In this document: positions 17,644-27,276 of the stretch, piece after piece
Position numbering within the stretch: position 1 is the first letter of the stretch
How the letters are laid out: every line of letters starts with the position of its first letter
Source of the DNA: Pseudomonadota bacterium
Lineage (GTDB): Bacteria > Pseudomonadota > Gammaproteobacteria > Steroidobacterales > Steroidobacteraceae
Direction of reading: 5' to 3'
Assembly (NCBI GenBank): GCA_018241445.1
Contig: JAFEDT010000009.1
Coordinates: 62,001 to 126,000, forward strand
DNA length: 64,000 nucleotides
Notes under the pieces: model-generated
Told to the model about the DNA's origin: nothing
The model's database searches: none
What the model saw: only the letters and a program-made list of their open reading frames with translations
Made by a program: the position numbers and the translations under genes

Positions 17644-19844
17644 AGCACCGCGGGCCGCGCACCCCGGACCGTGCCAGCGGCGCGGCTGGCGGGACTACTT
17701 CCGCTCAGGCACGCAACGCAACCGCGGATCGCGCGGCACTGCCGGTCACGGCGCTGCGCGGGGTCGGCGCCGCGCTCGCCGGCCGGCTGGCGCGGCTCAA
17801 CGTCGCATCCATCGGCGACCTGCTGTTCCTGCTGCCACTGCGCTATGAAGACCGTACCCACACCACGGCGCTCGGCGCGCTGCTGCCCGGGACGCGCGCC
17901 GCGGTCGAGGGCGAGATTTCGCTCAGTGAAGTGGCCTTTCGCGGGCGCCGCCAGCTGCTGTGCCGTATTTCCGACGGCTCGGGCTTCCTCACGCTGCGCT
18001 TCTTTCATTTCTCCGCCAGCCAGCAGCAATCCCTCGGCCGTGGCACCTGGCTGCGCTGCTACGGCGAGGTGCGCCGCAGCCGCCTGGGACTGGAGATGGT
18101 GCACCCGGAGTACCGCCGCATCGCTGCCGGCGGCAGCGCCACGACTGCGCACGGGCCCGCAACGGACACTGCCTCACCCGCGGCCGACGCCCCGGAAGCC
18201 CTGACGCCGATCTACCCGCTGACGGAGGGCGTACCGCAGGGCCGGCTGCGGGCGCTGGTGCAGCAGGCCCTGCAGGAGCTCGCCCGCTCGGGCCTGCCCG
18301 ACCTGCTGCCCGCTGCGGCGCTGCCCGCGCAAGCCCCGCCGCTGATGCAGGCCCTGCGCTACCTGCACCAGCCGCCGCGCGAGGCAGACCTCACCGAACT
18401 GGCAGCCGGCCGGCATCCCGCGCAGCGCCGCCTCGCCTTCGAGGAGCTGCTGGCGCACCAGATCACACTGAGGCTGCGCAAACGCGCACTCAAGAGCGAT
18501 CCGGCCTGGGCGCTCACGGACGGCGCGCGGATGCAGACGCGGTTTCTGGCTTCGCTGCCCTTCAGCCTGACACGCGCGCAGGCGCGTGCGCTCGGGGAGG
18601 TCGACCGCGACCTGGCCGCGGCGGTGCCGATGGTAAGACTCATCCAGGGAGACGTGGGCTGCGGCAAAACCGTCATCGCCGCCGCAGCCGCCGCGCGCGC
18701 CGCCGGCAGCGGCTTGCAGGCCGTGCTCATGGCCCCGACCGAACTGCTGGCCGAACAGCACTGGCGCAATTTCCGCGACTGGCTGCAGCCGCTGGGTGAA
18801 ACGGTCGCCTTGCTGTCGGGATCGCTGCCGGCCCGCACCCGCCGCAGCGCGATGGAGGCGCTGGCAGCCGGTGAAGTGCGCGTCGCCGTCGGCACTCACG
18901 CGCTGTTCCAGGAGGGGATCGAATTCCAGCGCCTCGCCCTGGTCATCGTGGACGAACAGCACCGCTTCGGCGTGCAGCAGCGCCTGCAGCTCACGCGCAA
19001 GGGCCAGCAGGCCGGCCGCCTGCCGCACCAGCTGATCATGACCGCGACGCCGATCCCGCGCACGCTCGCCATGACCGCCTACGCCGACCTGGACGTGTCG
19101 GTCATCGACGAGCTGCCCCCCGGGCGCACGCCGGTGCAGACCGTGGTCGCTCCCGAGTCGCGCCGCGCCGAGGTGGTGCAGCGCATCGTGCAGGCCTGCC
19201 GCGACGGCCGGCAGGCCTACTGGGTGTGCCCGCTGATCGACGAGTCGGACGAGGTGCTCGCGGCCGCGGCGCAGGACACGGCCAGCGCACTGGCCGCGGC
19301 GCTGCCGGGACTGACCGTCGGCCTGGTGCACGGGCGCATGCCGGCGGCGGCGAAAGAACAGGCGATGCTCGGCTTCAAGGGCGGGCGCATCCAGGTCCTG
19401 GTCGCCACCACGGTGATCGAGGTGGGCGTGGACGTGCCCAACGCCACGCTGATGGTGATCGAGAACGCCGAGCGCATGGGATTGGCGCAACTGCACCAGC
19501 TGCGCGGCCGTGTGGGCCGCGGTGCGGCGGTGAGCACCTGCGTGCTGCTGTACCGCGCACCGCTGTCGCCGCTGGCGCGCGAGCGGCTGCGGGTCATCCG
19601 CGAGAGCAGCGACGGCTTCGAGATCGCGCGGCGCGACCTGGCGCTGCGCGGGCCCGGCGAGCTGTTGGGCACGCGCCAGACCGGGCTGGCGCAGCTGCGG
19701 GTCGCGGACCTGGTGCGCGACGCCGACCTGCTGCCGGGAGTGCAGCACACCGCGGAGGTGCTGCTCGCGCGCGCCCCGGATACTATTGCGGCGCTCGCGG
19801 CGCGCTGGATCGGTGCCGGCGAACAGTACGGACGCATAGGCTGA
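17640..19844 (+). CDS. recG: ATP-dependent DNA helicase RecG
   Basis: A branch-migration helicase that remodels stalled forks and recombination intermediates. The start chosen is the GTG overlapping the ridA stop (GTGA), giving 734 residues; another GTG at 17622 would add six. The wedge/OB domain occupies the first third. Walker A is GDVGCGKT, followed by [11 protein letters not shown]; the motor signature [10 protein letters not shown] and [10 protein letters not shown] are in place, and QLRGRVGRG is motif VI. Residues about 165-190 form an alanine/threonine-rich linker that is longer than usual. Confidence 0.96.
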   Translation: MKHRGPRTPDRASGAAGGTTSAQARNATADRAALPVTALRGVGAALAGRLARLNVASIGDLLFLLPLRYEDRTHTTALGALLPGTRAAVEGEISLSEVAFRGRRQLLCRISDGSGFLTLRFFHFSASQQQSLGRGTWLRCYGEVRRSRLGLEMVHPEYRRIAAGGSATTAHGPATDTASPAADAPEALTPIYPLTEGVPQGRLRALVQQALQELARSGLPDLLPAAALPAQAPPLMQALRYLHQPPREADLTELAAGRHPAQRRLAFEELLAHQITLRLRKRALKSDPAWALTDGARMQTRFLASLPFSLTRAQARALGEVDRDLAAAVPMVRLIQGDVGCGKTVIAAAAAARAAGSGLQAVLMAPTELLAEQHWRNFRDWLQPLGETVALLSGSLPARTRRSAMEALAAGEVRVAVGTHALFQEGIEFQRLALVIVDEQHRFGVQQRLQLTRKGQQAGRLPHQLIMTATPIPRTLAMTAYADLDVSVIDELPPGRTPVQTVVAPESRRAEVVQRIVQACRDGRQAYWVCPLIDESDEVLAAAAQDTASALAAALPGLTVGLVHGRMPAAAKEQAMLGFKGGRIQVLVATTVIEVGVDVPNATLMVIENAERMGLAQLHQLRGRVGRGAAVSTCVLLYRAPLSPLARERLRVIRESSDGFEIARRDLALRGPGELLGTRQTGLAQLRVADLVRDADLLPGVQHTAEVLLARAPDTIAALAARWIGAGEQYGRIG

Positions 19845-19857
19845 AGCAAAGCCCCGC

Positions 19858-20781
19858 ATGAACGCAGTCACCGCAACACCCGGCACCCCGGCGGCACCCG
19901 AGGCGCCCTTCTCCTGGCGCCTGCAGCGGCGCCTCGGCGAATACCTGCGCCTCATGCGCTTCGACCGCCCGGTCGGCACCTGGCTGCTGCTGTGGCCGGC
20001 GCTGTGGGCACTGTGGGTCGCCGGTGGCGGCCGGCCGGAACCGCGCGTGCTGGTGGTGTTCGTCCTGGGCGTGGTGGTGATGCGCGCGGCCGGCTGCGTC
20101 ATCAACGACTTCGCCGACCGCGACATCGACCCGCATGTGCGCCGCACCCGCGACCGCCCGTTGGCGGCGCGGCACGTGTCGCCCACGGAAGCGCTGGTGC
20201 TGTTCGTGCTGCTGCTGGCGATCGCGCTGCTGCTGGTGACGCGCCTGAACGCACTGGCCGTGAAACTGGCTTTCATTGGCGCGCTGCTGACGGTGTCCTA
20301 TCCGTTCCTCAAGCGCTTCTTTCCGCTGCCGCAGCTGTACCTGGGGCTGTGTTTCGGCGGCTGGTCGGTGCCGATGGCCTTCGCGGCCCAGAGAAATGCG
20401 TTGCCGCGCGTCGCGTGGGTGATCTACTTCGCCGCGGTCATCTGGGCCACGCTGTACGACACGATCTACGCCATGGTCGACCGCGAGGACGACCTGAAGA
20501 TCGGCGTCAAGTCCAGCGCCATCCTGTTCGCCGACATGGATCGCCTGCTGATCGGCGTCATGCAGGGCATGATGCTGTACGCGCTGATGCTGGCCGGGCG
20601 CAGCATGGGCTTCGGCCGCTGGTACTACGGCGGCCTGTTTGCCGCGGGCCTGCTGTTCCTGTGGCAGCAGTGGCTGATCCGCAAACGCGAGCCGGCCGGC
20701 TGCCTGCGCGCCTTCCTCAATAACCAGTACGTGGGGGTGGCGATCTTCGCCGGCATCCTGCTGCAGTACGTGTACGCCTGA
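19858..20781 (+). CDS. ubiA: 4-hydroxybenzoate polyprenyltransferase
   Basis: Attaches the polyprenyl tail to 4-hydroxybenzoate in ubiquinone synthesis, in the inner membrane. It has 307 residues and about eight hydrophobic segments. Both Asp-rich prenyl-diphosphate motifs are seen: NDFADRDIDPHVRRTRDRP and YDTIYAMVDREDDLKIG. It follows recG by 13 bases. The usual partner ubiC (chorismate lyase) is not in the window. Confidence 0.96.
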   Translation: MNAVTATPGTPAAPEAPFSWRLQRRLGEYLRLMRFDRPVGTWLLLWPALWALWVAGGGRPEPRVLVVFVLGVVVMRAAGCVINDFADRDIDPHVRRTRDRPLAARHVSPTEALVLFVLLLAIALLLVTRLNALAVKLAFIGALLTVSYPFLKRFFPLPQLYLGLCFGGWSVPMAFAAQRNALPRVAWVIYFAAVIWATLYDTIYAMVDREDDLKIGVKSSAILFADMDRLLIGVMQGMMLYALMLAGRSMGFGRWYYGGLFAAGLLFLWQQWLIRKREPAGCLRAFLNNQYVGVAIFAGILLQYVYA

Positions 20782-20990
20782 GGGTGTACATCGGTGGCGC
20801 TCGGCGCGTCACCTACCCCGTTAGGGAGAGCGCACGCCACGCAGGCCGGGTGAGGTCCGACCTGCTCACCGGAGTAGCCCGGCGCTCACGGATTCGGGAT
20901 GGTCACCCGTACCGCCCTTGCCCACACTTGCACCGCATCGGGAGGCCTGACAGAGCCCATGCGCCAGGTTCCCGCTCGCGGGAGAGGACC

Positions 20991-21161
20991 ATGAAACACA
21001 CCACCATCAATGAGCGCGCACGCAGCTGGGTCGTTGACTACAGCGCGGCGCGGGCGCAGGCGATCGCCTGGCTGGGGGACCGCTACCTGCTGGCCAGGCC
21101 GATCAACGCTCCGCCGCGCCCCTCGGGGAGCTCCAGCCCGCCGACACGGACCGCGGCCTGA
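20991..21161 (+). CDS. Small hypothetical protein (56 aa)
   Basis: A short soluble protein starting MKHTTINERARSW, with a good ribosome site (GGGAGAGGA, 20980-20988) and the phrase WLGDRYLLARPIN, which I recall as conserved in small proteins of related bacteria. Its stop overlaps the next ATG (TGATG), so the two micro-ORFs are translationally coupled. The 209 bases between ubiA and this gene hold no feature I can name. Function unknown. Confidence 0.6.
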   Translation: MKHTTINERARSWVVDYSAARAQAIAWLGDRYLLARPINAPPRPSGSSSPPTRTAA

Positions 21162-21355
21162 TGCGCGCCGCGCTGACCGCTTCGCTGCGCGAGCTCGGGC
21201 CCTACGCCACGATCGGGCTGCTGGTTCCCGGCGGCAGTGTGATCGCACTTTCGATGTGGGCGGCACGGCATGGCGGTCCGGCCTCGGTGCGGCGGGTGCT
21301 GCTGGTCGCGGCAGCCGCGGGCGCCGCACTACTCACCCAGGGCACCGCGCTGTGA
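21161..21355 (+). CDS. Small membrane protein (64 aa)
   Basis: A 64-residue protein with two hydrophobic segments (about residues 15-33 and 44-62) separated by a short basic loop. It starts on the ATG that overlaps the stop of the preceding 56-aa gene, so expression is coupled. No family is recognised. After its stop, 88 bases separate it from the convergent lipocalin-like gene. Confidence 0.55.
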   Translation: MRAALTASLRELGPYATIGLLVPGGSVIALSMWAARHGGPASVRRVLLVAAAAGAALLTQGTAL

Positions 21356-21443
21356 CGATAGCCGCTGTGTGCCGGGTGACCGTACCGAAGGCCGCGGACC
21401 TCGGACGAGCCGCTCCCGCCCGGGGTCCGCGTCAGCTCATTGC

Positions 21444-21827
21444 CTAGGGGTTGACCGCACCCGTCTTTTTCCACGTGCTGCGCACCAGGCTGCCCACGCG
21501 GTCCTGGCAGCCATCGGATGCCTTCATTAATGTCAGCACGGAATCGGCGTACTTCCATGTATAGGATCCCGTCCGCTCCGCAGGCCTGGTGCAGGCCCAG
21601 GGTCCGGCCGTATCGGTGAGCTCGAGGCGATTCTTCCTGACTGCATAGGATCCAGTGACCATCAGGTCGTGACCCTGGTGCACCTGGAACTGCCCGTTGG
21701 CATCGAAAGTCATGGTCACCTTCTCCCCGGCGCTGTAGGTACCCTGCGGAAATCCGCCGGCAAACGCGGTCCCTGCCATGCCCAGCAGCGCGATTGCCAG
21801 TAAAGGTGGATGAATGGGGGATTTCAT
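21444..21827 (-). CDS. Exported lipocalin-like small protein
   Basis: A 127-residue protein with a clear signal peptide (MKSPIHPPLL to AFA-GG). The mature part alternates strand-like segments (GTYSAGEKVTMTFDANGQF, GSYAVRKNRLELTDTAGPW) and ends in TWKK; it resembles small secreted lipocalin/beta-barrel domains. Two cysteines (WACTRP, DGCQD) could pair. The frame extends upstream to 21875, but the start at 21827 gives the signal peptide. It is the second gene of a unit with the LCCL gene upstream, 44 bases apart. Confidence 0.7.
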   Translation of the reverse strand: MKSPIHPPLLAIALLGMAGTAFAGGFPQGTYSAGEKVTMTFDANGQFQVHQGHDLMVTGSYAVRKNRLELTDTAGPWACTRPAERTGSYTWKYADSVLTLMKASDGCQDRVGSLVRSTWKKTGAVNP

Positions 21828-21871
21828 TTGCTGACTCCTCATCGTGTGGTGAATGAACTCGCGCCCGCCCG

Positions 21872-22309
21872 TCAATGCGGCGGGGTGGGCGCTTCGGGCG
21901 GAAGGACGACGAAGCTGCCGCTCCAGGAACTGTCGTAAGCCAGGCTCTGCACGTAGTGGCTGAACGAGGCCGGGTAGCGCGACTCGCCGGGCCGGATCTC
22001 GATAGTGATGACGCCGCCGGCCCCCGCGCGCAGTGCCCCGGCGTGCACCGCCGCCGCGCAGATCGAGGAGTTGTCGGTATAGGGTCCGCTGCCCGTCACG
22101 GCGCCGGCCGCCAGCTTGCCCGGGGGGCAGCGGTAGCGGAAACGCTCACCGTTCGCACCGCGAAGGTTGAGGTCGAGTGGGCTCGTGCGCCAGTCGAGTT
22201 CGTGAATCAACCCCGCCGCCGCCGCCGGCGCCCTCTCGATGATGACGACGGCTGCAATACCCGCCGTGGCCAGCCCCAGCACCACCCAGACCCATGCCGC
22301 GCCATTCAT
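21872..22309 (-). CDS. Membrane-anchored LCCL-domain protein
   Basis: A 145-residue protein with one N-terminal hydrophobic anchor (about residues 4-25) and an LCCL domain over the rest: RYRCPPG, TDNSSICAAAVHAG, VITIEIRPG and SYPASFSHYV-like blocks are the LCCL pattern, including its cysteines. LCCL domains are best known from eukaryotic secreted proteins; bacterial copies exist but are little studied. The domain would face the periplasm. It is divergent from the CadC-like regulator with a 97-base gap that carries phased TGGCA repeats, so that regulator is the obvious candidate to control it. Confidence 0.75.
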   Translation of the reverse strand: MNGAAWVWVVLGLATAGIAAVVIIERAPAAAAGLIHELDWRTSPLDLNLRGANGERFRYRCPPGKLAAGAVTGSGPYTDNSSICAAAVHAGALRAGAGGVITIEIRPGESRYPASFSHYVQSLAYDSSWSGSFVVLPPEAPTPPH

Positions 22310-22356
22310 GGCGGCGACGCTGCGCTGCCTGCGGCCCGGTGTCGCTGCCGTCGTGC

Positions 22357-22384
22357 TGGCAGTTTTCTGGCAAACTTCCTGCCA
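22357..22384. promoter_or_regulatory. Phased TGGCA/TGCCA repeats between divergent genes
   Basis: TGGCA at 22357-22361, TGGCA at 22368-22372 and TGCCA at 22380-22384 are spaced 11 and 12 bases apart, about one DNA turn. The last two form an inverted repeat and the first two a direct repeat. OmpR/CadC-type winged-helix proteins usually bind such phased half-sites. They lie 23 bases before the regulator ATG. Confidence 0.4.
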
Positions 22385-22406
22385 AACGCACTTGATACAC
22401 AAGTCC

Positions 22407-25124
22407 ATGTCCGCGTTGGAATACCCGCTCTACCGGTTTGGCGACTTCGAGCTCGACCCGCTCGAGCGTCGGTTGCTGCGGGCCGGCCAGCCGGTCGCAC
22501 TGACTCCCAAAGTCTTCGAGACTCTGGTGCTGCTGGTGACCCAGGCGGGCCACGCGGTCAGCAAGGACGAGTTGATGAAGGCCCTGTGGCCGCGTGGCTA
22601 CGTGGAGGAGTCGAACCTCACCAAGCATGTCTGGCTGATCCGCCGCGCGCTCGGCGACGGCGAGGATGACTCGCGGTTCATCGAGACCGTCCCCAAGCTC
22701 GGCTACCGCTTCGTCGCGCCGGTAACCGTCAGCCCAAGAGCCCCGGCGCCAGTGGGGGTCGCGGATGGGAGCCGACGATGGCGTTGGGGCGCCGCCGGCG
22801 CGGCTGCCGCCCTCCTGTTGATGGCTGCGGGCGGCGCTGCCTGGTGGCTGCGCCGCGCCTCCCCGGCGCCGGAGCTCCACCACTCGGGACACACCATCGC
22901 ATTTGTCGGATTCACCAATCTTTCGCGTAACCCGAAGGACGCCTGGCTGGGCCCGGCGCTGACGGAGATGCTCGGCGCCGAAGTGAGCATCGCCGACAAC
23001 GTGCAGGTTGTGCCGGACGAATCGGTGCGCGATGCGAGCGCGGACCTGGCAGCGCCGGTCGCCGGTGGCTACGCACCCGCGACGCTTGCGAGACTGCGGC
23101 ACAGGCTCGATGCCGATTACGTCGTCAGCGGCGGCTACCTGGTCGGAGGGTCCGCGGCGAACGCGCCGCTGCGGCTCGACATCGCGATGCAGGACACCCA
23201 CACGGGCAGGCGCCTGGCGGAAGTGACACGCGAAGCCGGGATCGACGGCCTCATCGCCGTCACGGCCGCAGCCGGCGCGACGCTGCGCGAGAAGCTCGGC
23301 GTGACGCCTGCGGCGGGCGCCCTCAGCCTGGTCGCCAACCAGCAGCCGCCGAACGTAGAGGTTGCGCGCCGTATGGGGTTCGCCCTGGACGCCCTGAAGC
23401 ATTACGACGCCGCCCGCGCCCGCGACGAGGTGCTCGGCGCGATCGCCGCGGCGCCAGGCTACGCGCCGGCCTATACGCTCCTCGCCCAGGCATGGACCGC
23501 CCTGGGCTATCGCGACAAGGCGCTCGCGGCCGCGGAGCAGGCCGCCGCCCACGCGGGCAGCCTGCCGCCGGAGGAGCGATTGCTGACGGTAGCGGTCCTC
23601 GAGACAGCGCGCACGCAGTGGGCCGCGGCGGCGGATGCCTGGCGGGAGCTGGCGCGGTTGAAGCCGGGGGACGTCGAGTACCGGGTGCGGCTGATCGATA
23701 CCCAGATCGCCCTGGGCGCGACCAGCGATGCCGCGGCGACGCTGCGGGACCTGGCACACATCCCCGGTGCGGCGGACGATCCGCGGGTGGAGCTCGCCGC
23801 CGCCCGGCTCGCCGCCGCGCGCAAGGACGCGCAGGGCAATGCCCGGCATGCCGGGCGCGCCCTCGAGCTGGCCGGGCGGCGCGATGAGGCGGCGATGGTT
23901 GCCCTCACCCAGCTCCAGCTTGCGGGTGCGCGCATGTACCTGCACCAGAACCAGGCGGCGCGGGGCGAGCTCGCCTCGGCGATCGCGACGTTTCACGCGC
24001 TCGGCAATCCGCGCGGCGAGGCCACCGCGCGCGGCACCCTGGGCGGCGTGCTCGCCAATCTCGACCTGCTGCCCCAGGCGCGCGAGGAATACCAGCGTGC
24101 CCTTACGCTCTACATGGGCATCGGCGACGCCGCCGGCATCGGCGCGGTCTATCGTGACCTGTGCATCATGCTGTGGAACGCGGGCGACCGCGACGGCGCG
24201 CAAGCCGCGGCGAAGCGCGTGCTCGAGCAGGGGCGCGAGACCTCGGACCGCGGGCTGGAGGGCTGGGGCCGCCTCGCACTGGCGAACATCGCCGCGGATG
24301 AAGGCGCAAGCGACGATGTGGTGGCGCAGTACCGGGCCGTGATCGCGCTCAGCGAGCAGGCCGGGGGCGACACCTGGACGCTGGCGACGCTCGCCGACAC
24401 GGAACGGCTGCGCGGGGAACTGACCGCGGCGAGGACCGACTGCGAGCGTGCGTACGCGGGCGCCGAACGCCTCAGCGATCCCCAGTTCGCCATTTACAGC
24501 GGCTTCAACTGCGCACTGATCATGGTCGACCAGGGCCGTGAGAGTGAGGCACGTGCGGCGCTGGAGCGGGTCATCCGGCGCGTCGGCACCGGGGGCGACA
24601 ATACTTATAAGAACAATTCGCTTACGACCCTGGCACAGCTCGACATGGACGCAGGGCACTGGCAGGTGGCCGCGGACAAGCTGCACGCAGCCGCGCAGGG
24701 GTTCGCGGCAGCCGAGGAATCAACCGGGGAAGCGGATGCCCAGGCACTGCTCGCCCTGTGCGAGCAGGCACTCGGCGACGCCCCGGCGCGCGAGACCGCC
24801 GCCAACCGCGCCCGGACACTGCGACGCTCCATCACTTCACGCCAGGAGGTCTACGTCGTGGACATCGCGCTGGCGAGGCTCGATGGCCGCGCGTCCCCGG
24901 AGGACGCCGCACGGCGATTGCTCGCCACCGCCGTCGACGCGCAGCGCCGCCATTGGCTCGCCTGGGCGCTGGAGGCACGGCTCGCGGCGTGGCAGCTGCT
25001 CGCGATGCGACACTCACCGGGAGCGGATACTCTGCGCGCGGACATCGCACAGGTTGCAGGACAGTACGGCTTCGGGCGGGTGCTGCAGCTGCTCGGGCGG
25101 CACCGCGGCCCGCCCAACACCTGA
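22407..25124 (+). CDS. CadC-like membrane transcriptional regulator with TPR domain
   Basis: A 905-residue one-component regulator. Residues 8-105 are an OmpR/PhoB-type winged helix (YRFGDFELDP, ALTPKVFETLVLL, FIETVPKLGYRF). A proline/basic linker leads to a single membrane segment at about 127-148. The periplasmic part begins with a region like the TolB-type/adenylate-cyclase-associated sensor found in CadC relatives (about 160-310), then a long run of TPR-like helical repeats to the C-terminus. The start MSALEYPLYRFG fits the family; the frame is open upstream to 22239. It is divergent from the LCCL-lipocalin genes and probably responds to an envelope signal. The ligand is not known. Confidence 0.88.
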   Translation: MSALEYPLYRFGDFELDPLERRLLRAGQPVALTPKVFETLVLLVTQAGHAVSKDELMKALWPRGYVEESNLTKHVWLIRRALGDGEDDSRFIETVPKLGYRFVAPVTVSPRAPAPVGVADGSRRWRWGAAGAAAALLLMAAGGAAWWLRRASPAPELHHSGHTIAFVGFTNLSRNPKDAWLGPALTEMLGAEVSIADNVQVVPDESVRDASADLAAPVAGGYAPATLARLRHRLDADYVVSGGYLVGGSAANAPLRLDIAMQDTHTGRRLAEVTREAGIDGLIAVTAAAGATLREKLGVTPAAGALSLVANQQPPNVEVARRMGFALDALKHYDAARARDEVLGAIAAAPGYAPAYTLLAQAWTALGYRDKALAAAEQAAAHAGSLPPEERLLTVAVLETARTQWAAAADAWRELARLKPGDVEYRVRLIDTQIALGATSDAAATLRDLAHIPGAADDPRVELAAARLAAARKDAQGNARHAGRALELAGRRDEAAMVALTQLQLAGARMYLHQNQAARGELASAIATFHALGNPRGEATARGTLGGVLANLDLLPQAREEYQRALTLYMGIGDAAGIGAVYRDLCIMLWNAGDRDGAQAAAKRVLEQGRETSDRGLEGWGRLALANIAADEGASDDVVAQYRAVIALSEQAGGDTWTLATLADTERLRGELTAARTDCERAYAGAERLSDPQFAIYSGFNCALIMVDQGRESEARAALERVIRRVGTGGDNTYKNNSLTTLAQLDMDAGHWQVAADKLHAAAQGFAAAEESTGEADAQALLALCEQALGDAPARETAANRARTLRRSITSRQEVYVVDIALARLDGRASPEDAARRLLATAVDAQRRHWLAWALEARLAAWQLLAMRHSPGADTLRADIAQVAGQYGFGRVLQLLGRHRGPPNT

Positions 25125-25161
25125 CTCGTGCGCAGGGGTGCCGCGGACCGCTACTATCGGC

Positions 25162-25539
25162 ATGGACCCGACGATGAACAAACACCGCAACCAGCCTCTG
25201 CACACCCGGTTCGCCTTCGCACTTCAGGGGCTGGGCTATGCCCTGCGCACCCAGCGAAGCCTGCAGACGGAGGTCGTGGCGCTGCTCGGGGTCGTGGCGG
25301 TCCTGCTGGCCACGCGGCCGGAGCCGCTGTGGTGGGCCCTGCTGCTGCTGTCCTCGTCGGCCGTGCTGGCCGCCGAGCTGCTGAACACCGCGGTGGAGCA
25401 ACTCGCCGATGAGCTGCACCCCGGCCGCAGCCCCGGAATCGGGATCGTCAAGGACTGCGCCGCGGCGGCGGTGCTGCTGACGGTGCTGGGCGCCATCGCA
25501 GTCGGCATCGCCTTCCTGGTCCATCTGCTGGTGCATTGA
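25162..25539 (+). CDS. dgkA: Diacylglycerol kinase (prokaryotic, DgkA type)
   Basis: A small inner-membrane kinase that phosphorylates diacylglycerol or undecaprenol. It has 125 residues; an ATG at 25174 would give 121. Three membrane helices are present, and the active-site signature ELLNTAVEQLADELHPG followed by IVKDCAAAAV is complete. It lies 37 bases after the TPR regulator and 61 before bioH; there is no evident operon link. Confidence 0.93.
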   Translation: MDPTMNKHRNQPLHTRFAFALQGLGYALRTQRSLQTEVVALLGVVAVLLATRPEPLWWALLLLSSSAVLAAELLNTAVEQLADELHPGRSPGIGIVKDCAAAAVLLTVLGAIAVGIAFLVHLLVH

Positions 25540-25600
25540 GCACCGCTGCCGACGGAGGCGGTTTGATCCCGACGCAACCCGGCGCCCACGAGGCAACAGA

Positions 25601-26386
25601 GTGAGCGTCCTGCACGCCGAAGTCCGCGGCCGTGGCGGGCGCGACCTGGTGCTGCTGCACGGCTGGGGCAGCAACCTGCGGGTGTTCGACAGCTTCACGC
25701 GGGCCCTCGGCCCTGGCTGGCGCACCATTGCCGTGGACCTGCCCGGCCACGGCAGGAGCAACTGGGATCCACGCGCCGCCGTACCGGCCGCGCAGACCTG
25801 GCGTGTGCACGAGACCCTGGCTGCGATCACGGAGCGTTATTGCCTGCTGGGCTGGTCGCTGGGCGGGCAGTTCGCACTCGACCTCGCCACCGCCATGCCC
25901 GGCGCGATCGAAGCGCTGGTGCTGGTTTCGAGCACGGCGAAATTCCTGCGGGCACGCGATTGGCCCTACGGCACGCCGCTGCAGCTGATGCGCCGCCTGC
26001 AGGCCTGGCTGGACGTCGACACCGGGCGCACCGTCGATGACTTCCTCGCACTGCAGACCCGCGGTACCGCCCCGCGTACCGCGCTGCAGGTGCAGGCGCT
26101 GCTGCGTGGCGCCCTCGAGACCCACGGCAACCCCGCGCGCGAGGCGCTGCGCAGCGGGCTTGCGCGTCTCGCGGAGAGCGACCTGCGCGAGGGGCTGTCG
26201 CAGCTGCAGGCGCCGGCGCTGGTCATCGCCGGGCGCGAGGACCGCATCGTCCATCCCTACGCCAGCCGCGCGTTGGCCGCGGCCCTGCCGCGTGCCCGCT
26301 ATGCCCTGCTGGCCGGCGCCTCGCATGCACCCTTTTTGTCGCACACCGCAAGCTGCGCACGCCTGGTGCGCCAGTTCCTGACATGA
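25601..26386 (+). CDS. bioH: Pimeloyl-ACP methyl ester carboxylesterase
   Basis: Removes the methyl ester from pimeloyl-ACP methyl ester, ending the disguised fatty-acid cycle that makes the biotin precursor. It has 261 residues of alpha/beta-hydrolase fold from a GTG start. LHGWGSN is the oxyanion block, the nucleophile is in GWSLGG, the acid in AGREDRIV and the histidine in GASHAPFL. It overlaps bioC by ATGA, matching the common bioH-bioC pairing. bioF and bioD are not in the window. Confidence 0.93.
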   Translation: MSVLHAEVRGRGGRDLVLLHGWGSNLRVFDSFTRALGPGWRTIAVDLPGHGRSNWDPRAAVPAAQTWRVHETLAAITERYCLLGWSLGGQFALDLATAMPGAIEALVLVSSTAKFLRARDWPYGTPLQLMRRLQAWLDVDTGRTVDDFLALQTRGTAPRTALQVQALLRGALETHGNPAREALRSGLARLAESDLREGLSQLQAPALVIAGREDRIVHPYASRALAAALPRARYALLAGASHAPFLSHTASCARLVRQFLT

Positions 26387-27276
26387 GCACCGATCCGGCC
26401 GAGGTCTTCGGGCTGGCGCGCGCGCGCGTGCGTGCCTCGTTTGATCGCGCCAGCAGCACCTGCGGGGCGGCGGCGCCCTTGCAGGCGCGCGCCGGCGCGG
26501 AGTTGCTCGAGCGGCTCGCTCCTTTCGGCTTCGCGCCCCGCCGGGTGCTGGACCTGGGCGCCGGCACCGGGCGCCTGACACGCGAGTTGAAGCGCCGCTA
26601 CCCGCGCGCGCAGGTCGTGGCGCTCGACCTTGCGGGCGCCATGCTGCACCAGGCACGCCGCCACCTGCGCCCATGGCGCCGTTTCGCGCGCGTCTGCGCC
26701 GATGCGCATCGCCTGCCGCTGGCCACGGGCAGCATCGACCTGGTGTTCAGCAACCTGATGCTGCAGTGGTGCGAGCCGCTGGACGCGGCCTGCGCCGAGG
26801 TGCGACGGGTGCTGGCGCCGGAAGGCTTCTTCGCCTTCAGCACTCTCGGTCCCGACACGCTCGCCGAGCTGCGCGTTGCCTGGTCGCAGGCCGACGCCTA
26901 CAACCACGTCAACCACTTCCCTCACATCCAGGAAGTCGGCAACGCGCTGCTGCAGGCCGGGCTCAGCGAGCCGGTGCTCGACGGCGAGCGCACGGTGACC
27001 CACTACGGCCAGGTGGTCGGGCTGATGCGGGATTTGAAAGCTAACGGTGCCCATAACGTCACCGCCGGGCGACCCCGCGGGCTGACTGGACGCACACGTC
27101 TGCAAAGGGTGCAGGCCGCCTACGAACAGTGGCGCACCGCCGAGGGGCTGCCGGCCACCTGGGAGATCATCTATGGAGCGGCGTGGGGCGCCGCCGGCGC
27201 GCGAGGGCGGGCGGCGCTGACCGGAGGGGAGGCGCGGATCACCGTCGGCTCGATCGGCCGGGCGCCACGGCGATGA
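26383..27276 (+). CDS. bioC: Malonyl-ACP O-methyltransferase
   Basis: A SAM-dependent methyltransferase that methylates malonyl-ACP to start pimelate synthesis for biotin. It has 297 residues. The SAM motif DLGAGTG is at 57-63; FSNLMLQWC and FFAFSTLGPDTL are typical BioC blocks, and VTAGRPRGLTGR near the end is also conserved. It overlaps bioH by four bases, so the two are coupled. Confidence 0.94.
   Translation: MSTDPAEVFGLARARVRASFDRASSTCGAAAPLQARAGAELLERLAPFGFAPRRVLDLGAGTGRLTRELKRRYPRAQVVALDLAGAMLHQARRHLRPWRRFARVCADAHRLPLATGSIDLVFSNLMLQWCEPLDAACAEVRRVLAPEGFFAFSTLGPDTLAELRVAWSQADAYNHVNHFPHIQEVGNALLQAGLSEPVLDGERTVTHYGQVVGLMRDLKANGAHNVTAGRPRGLTGRTRLQRVQAAYEQWRTAEGLPATWEIIYGAAWGAAGARGRAALTGGEARITVGSIGRAPRR

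Noticed and set aside
18174..20276. 700-codon minus-strand open frame across recG and ubiA
   Set aside because: It spans two well-supported plus-strand genes and has no recognisable domain.
22146..24686. 846-codon minus-strand open frame opposite the TPR regulator
   Set aside because: Low-complexity Arg/Gly/Ala translation with no motif; the plus strand encodes a coherent winged-helix/TPR protein.
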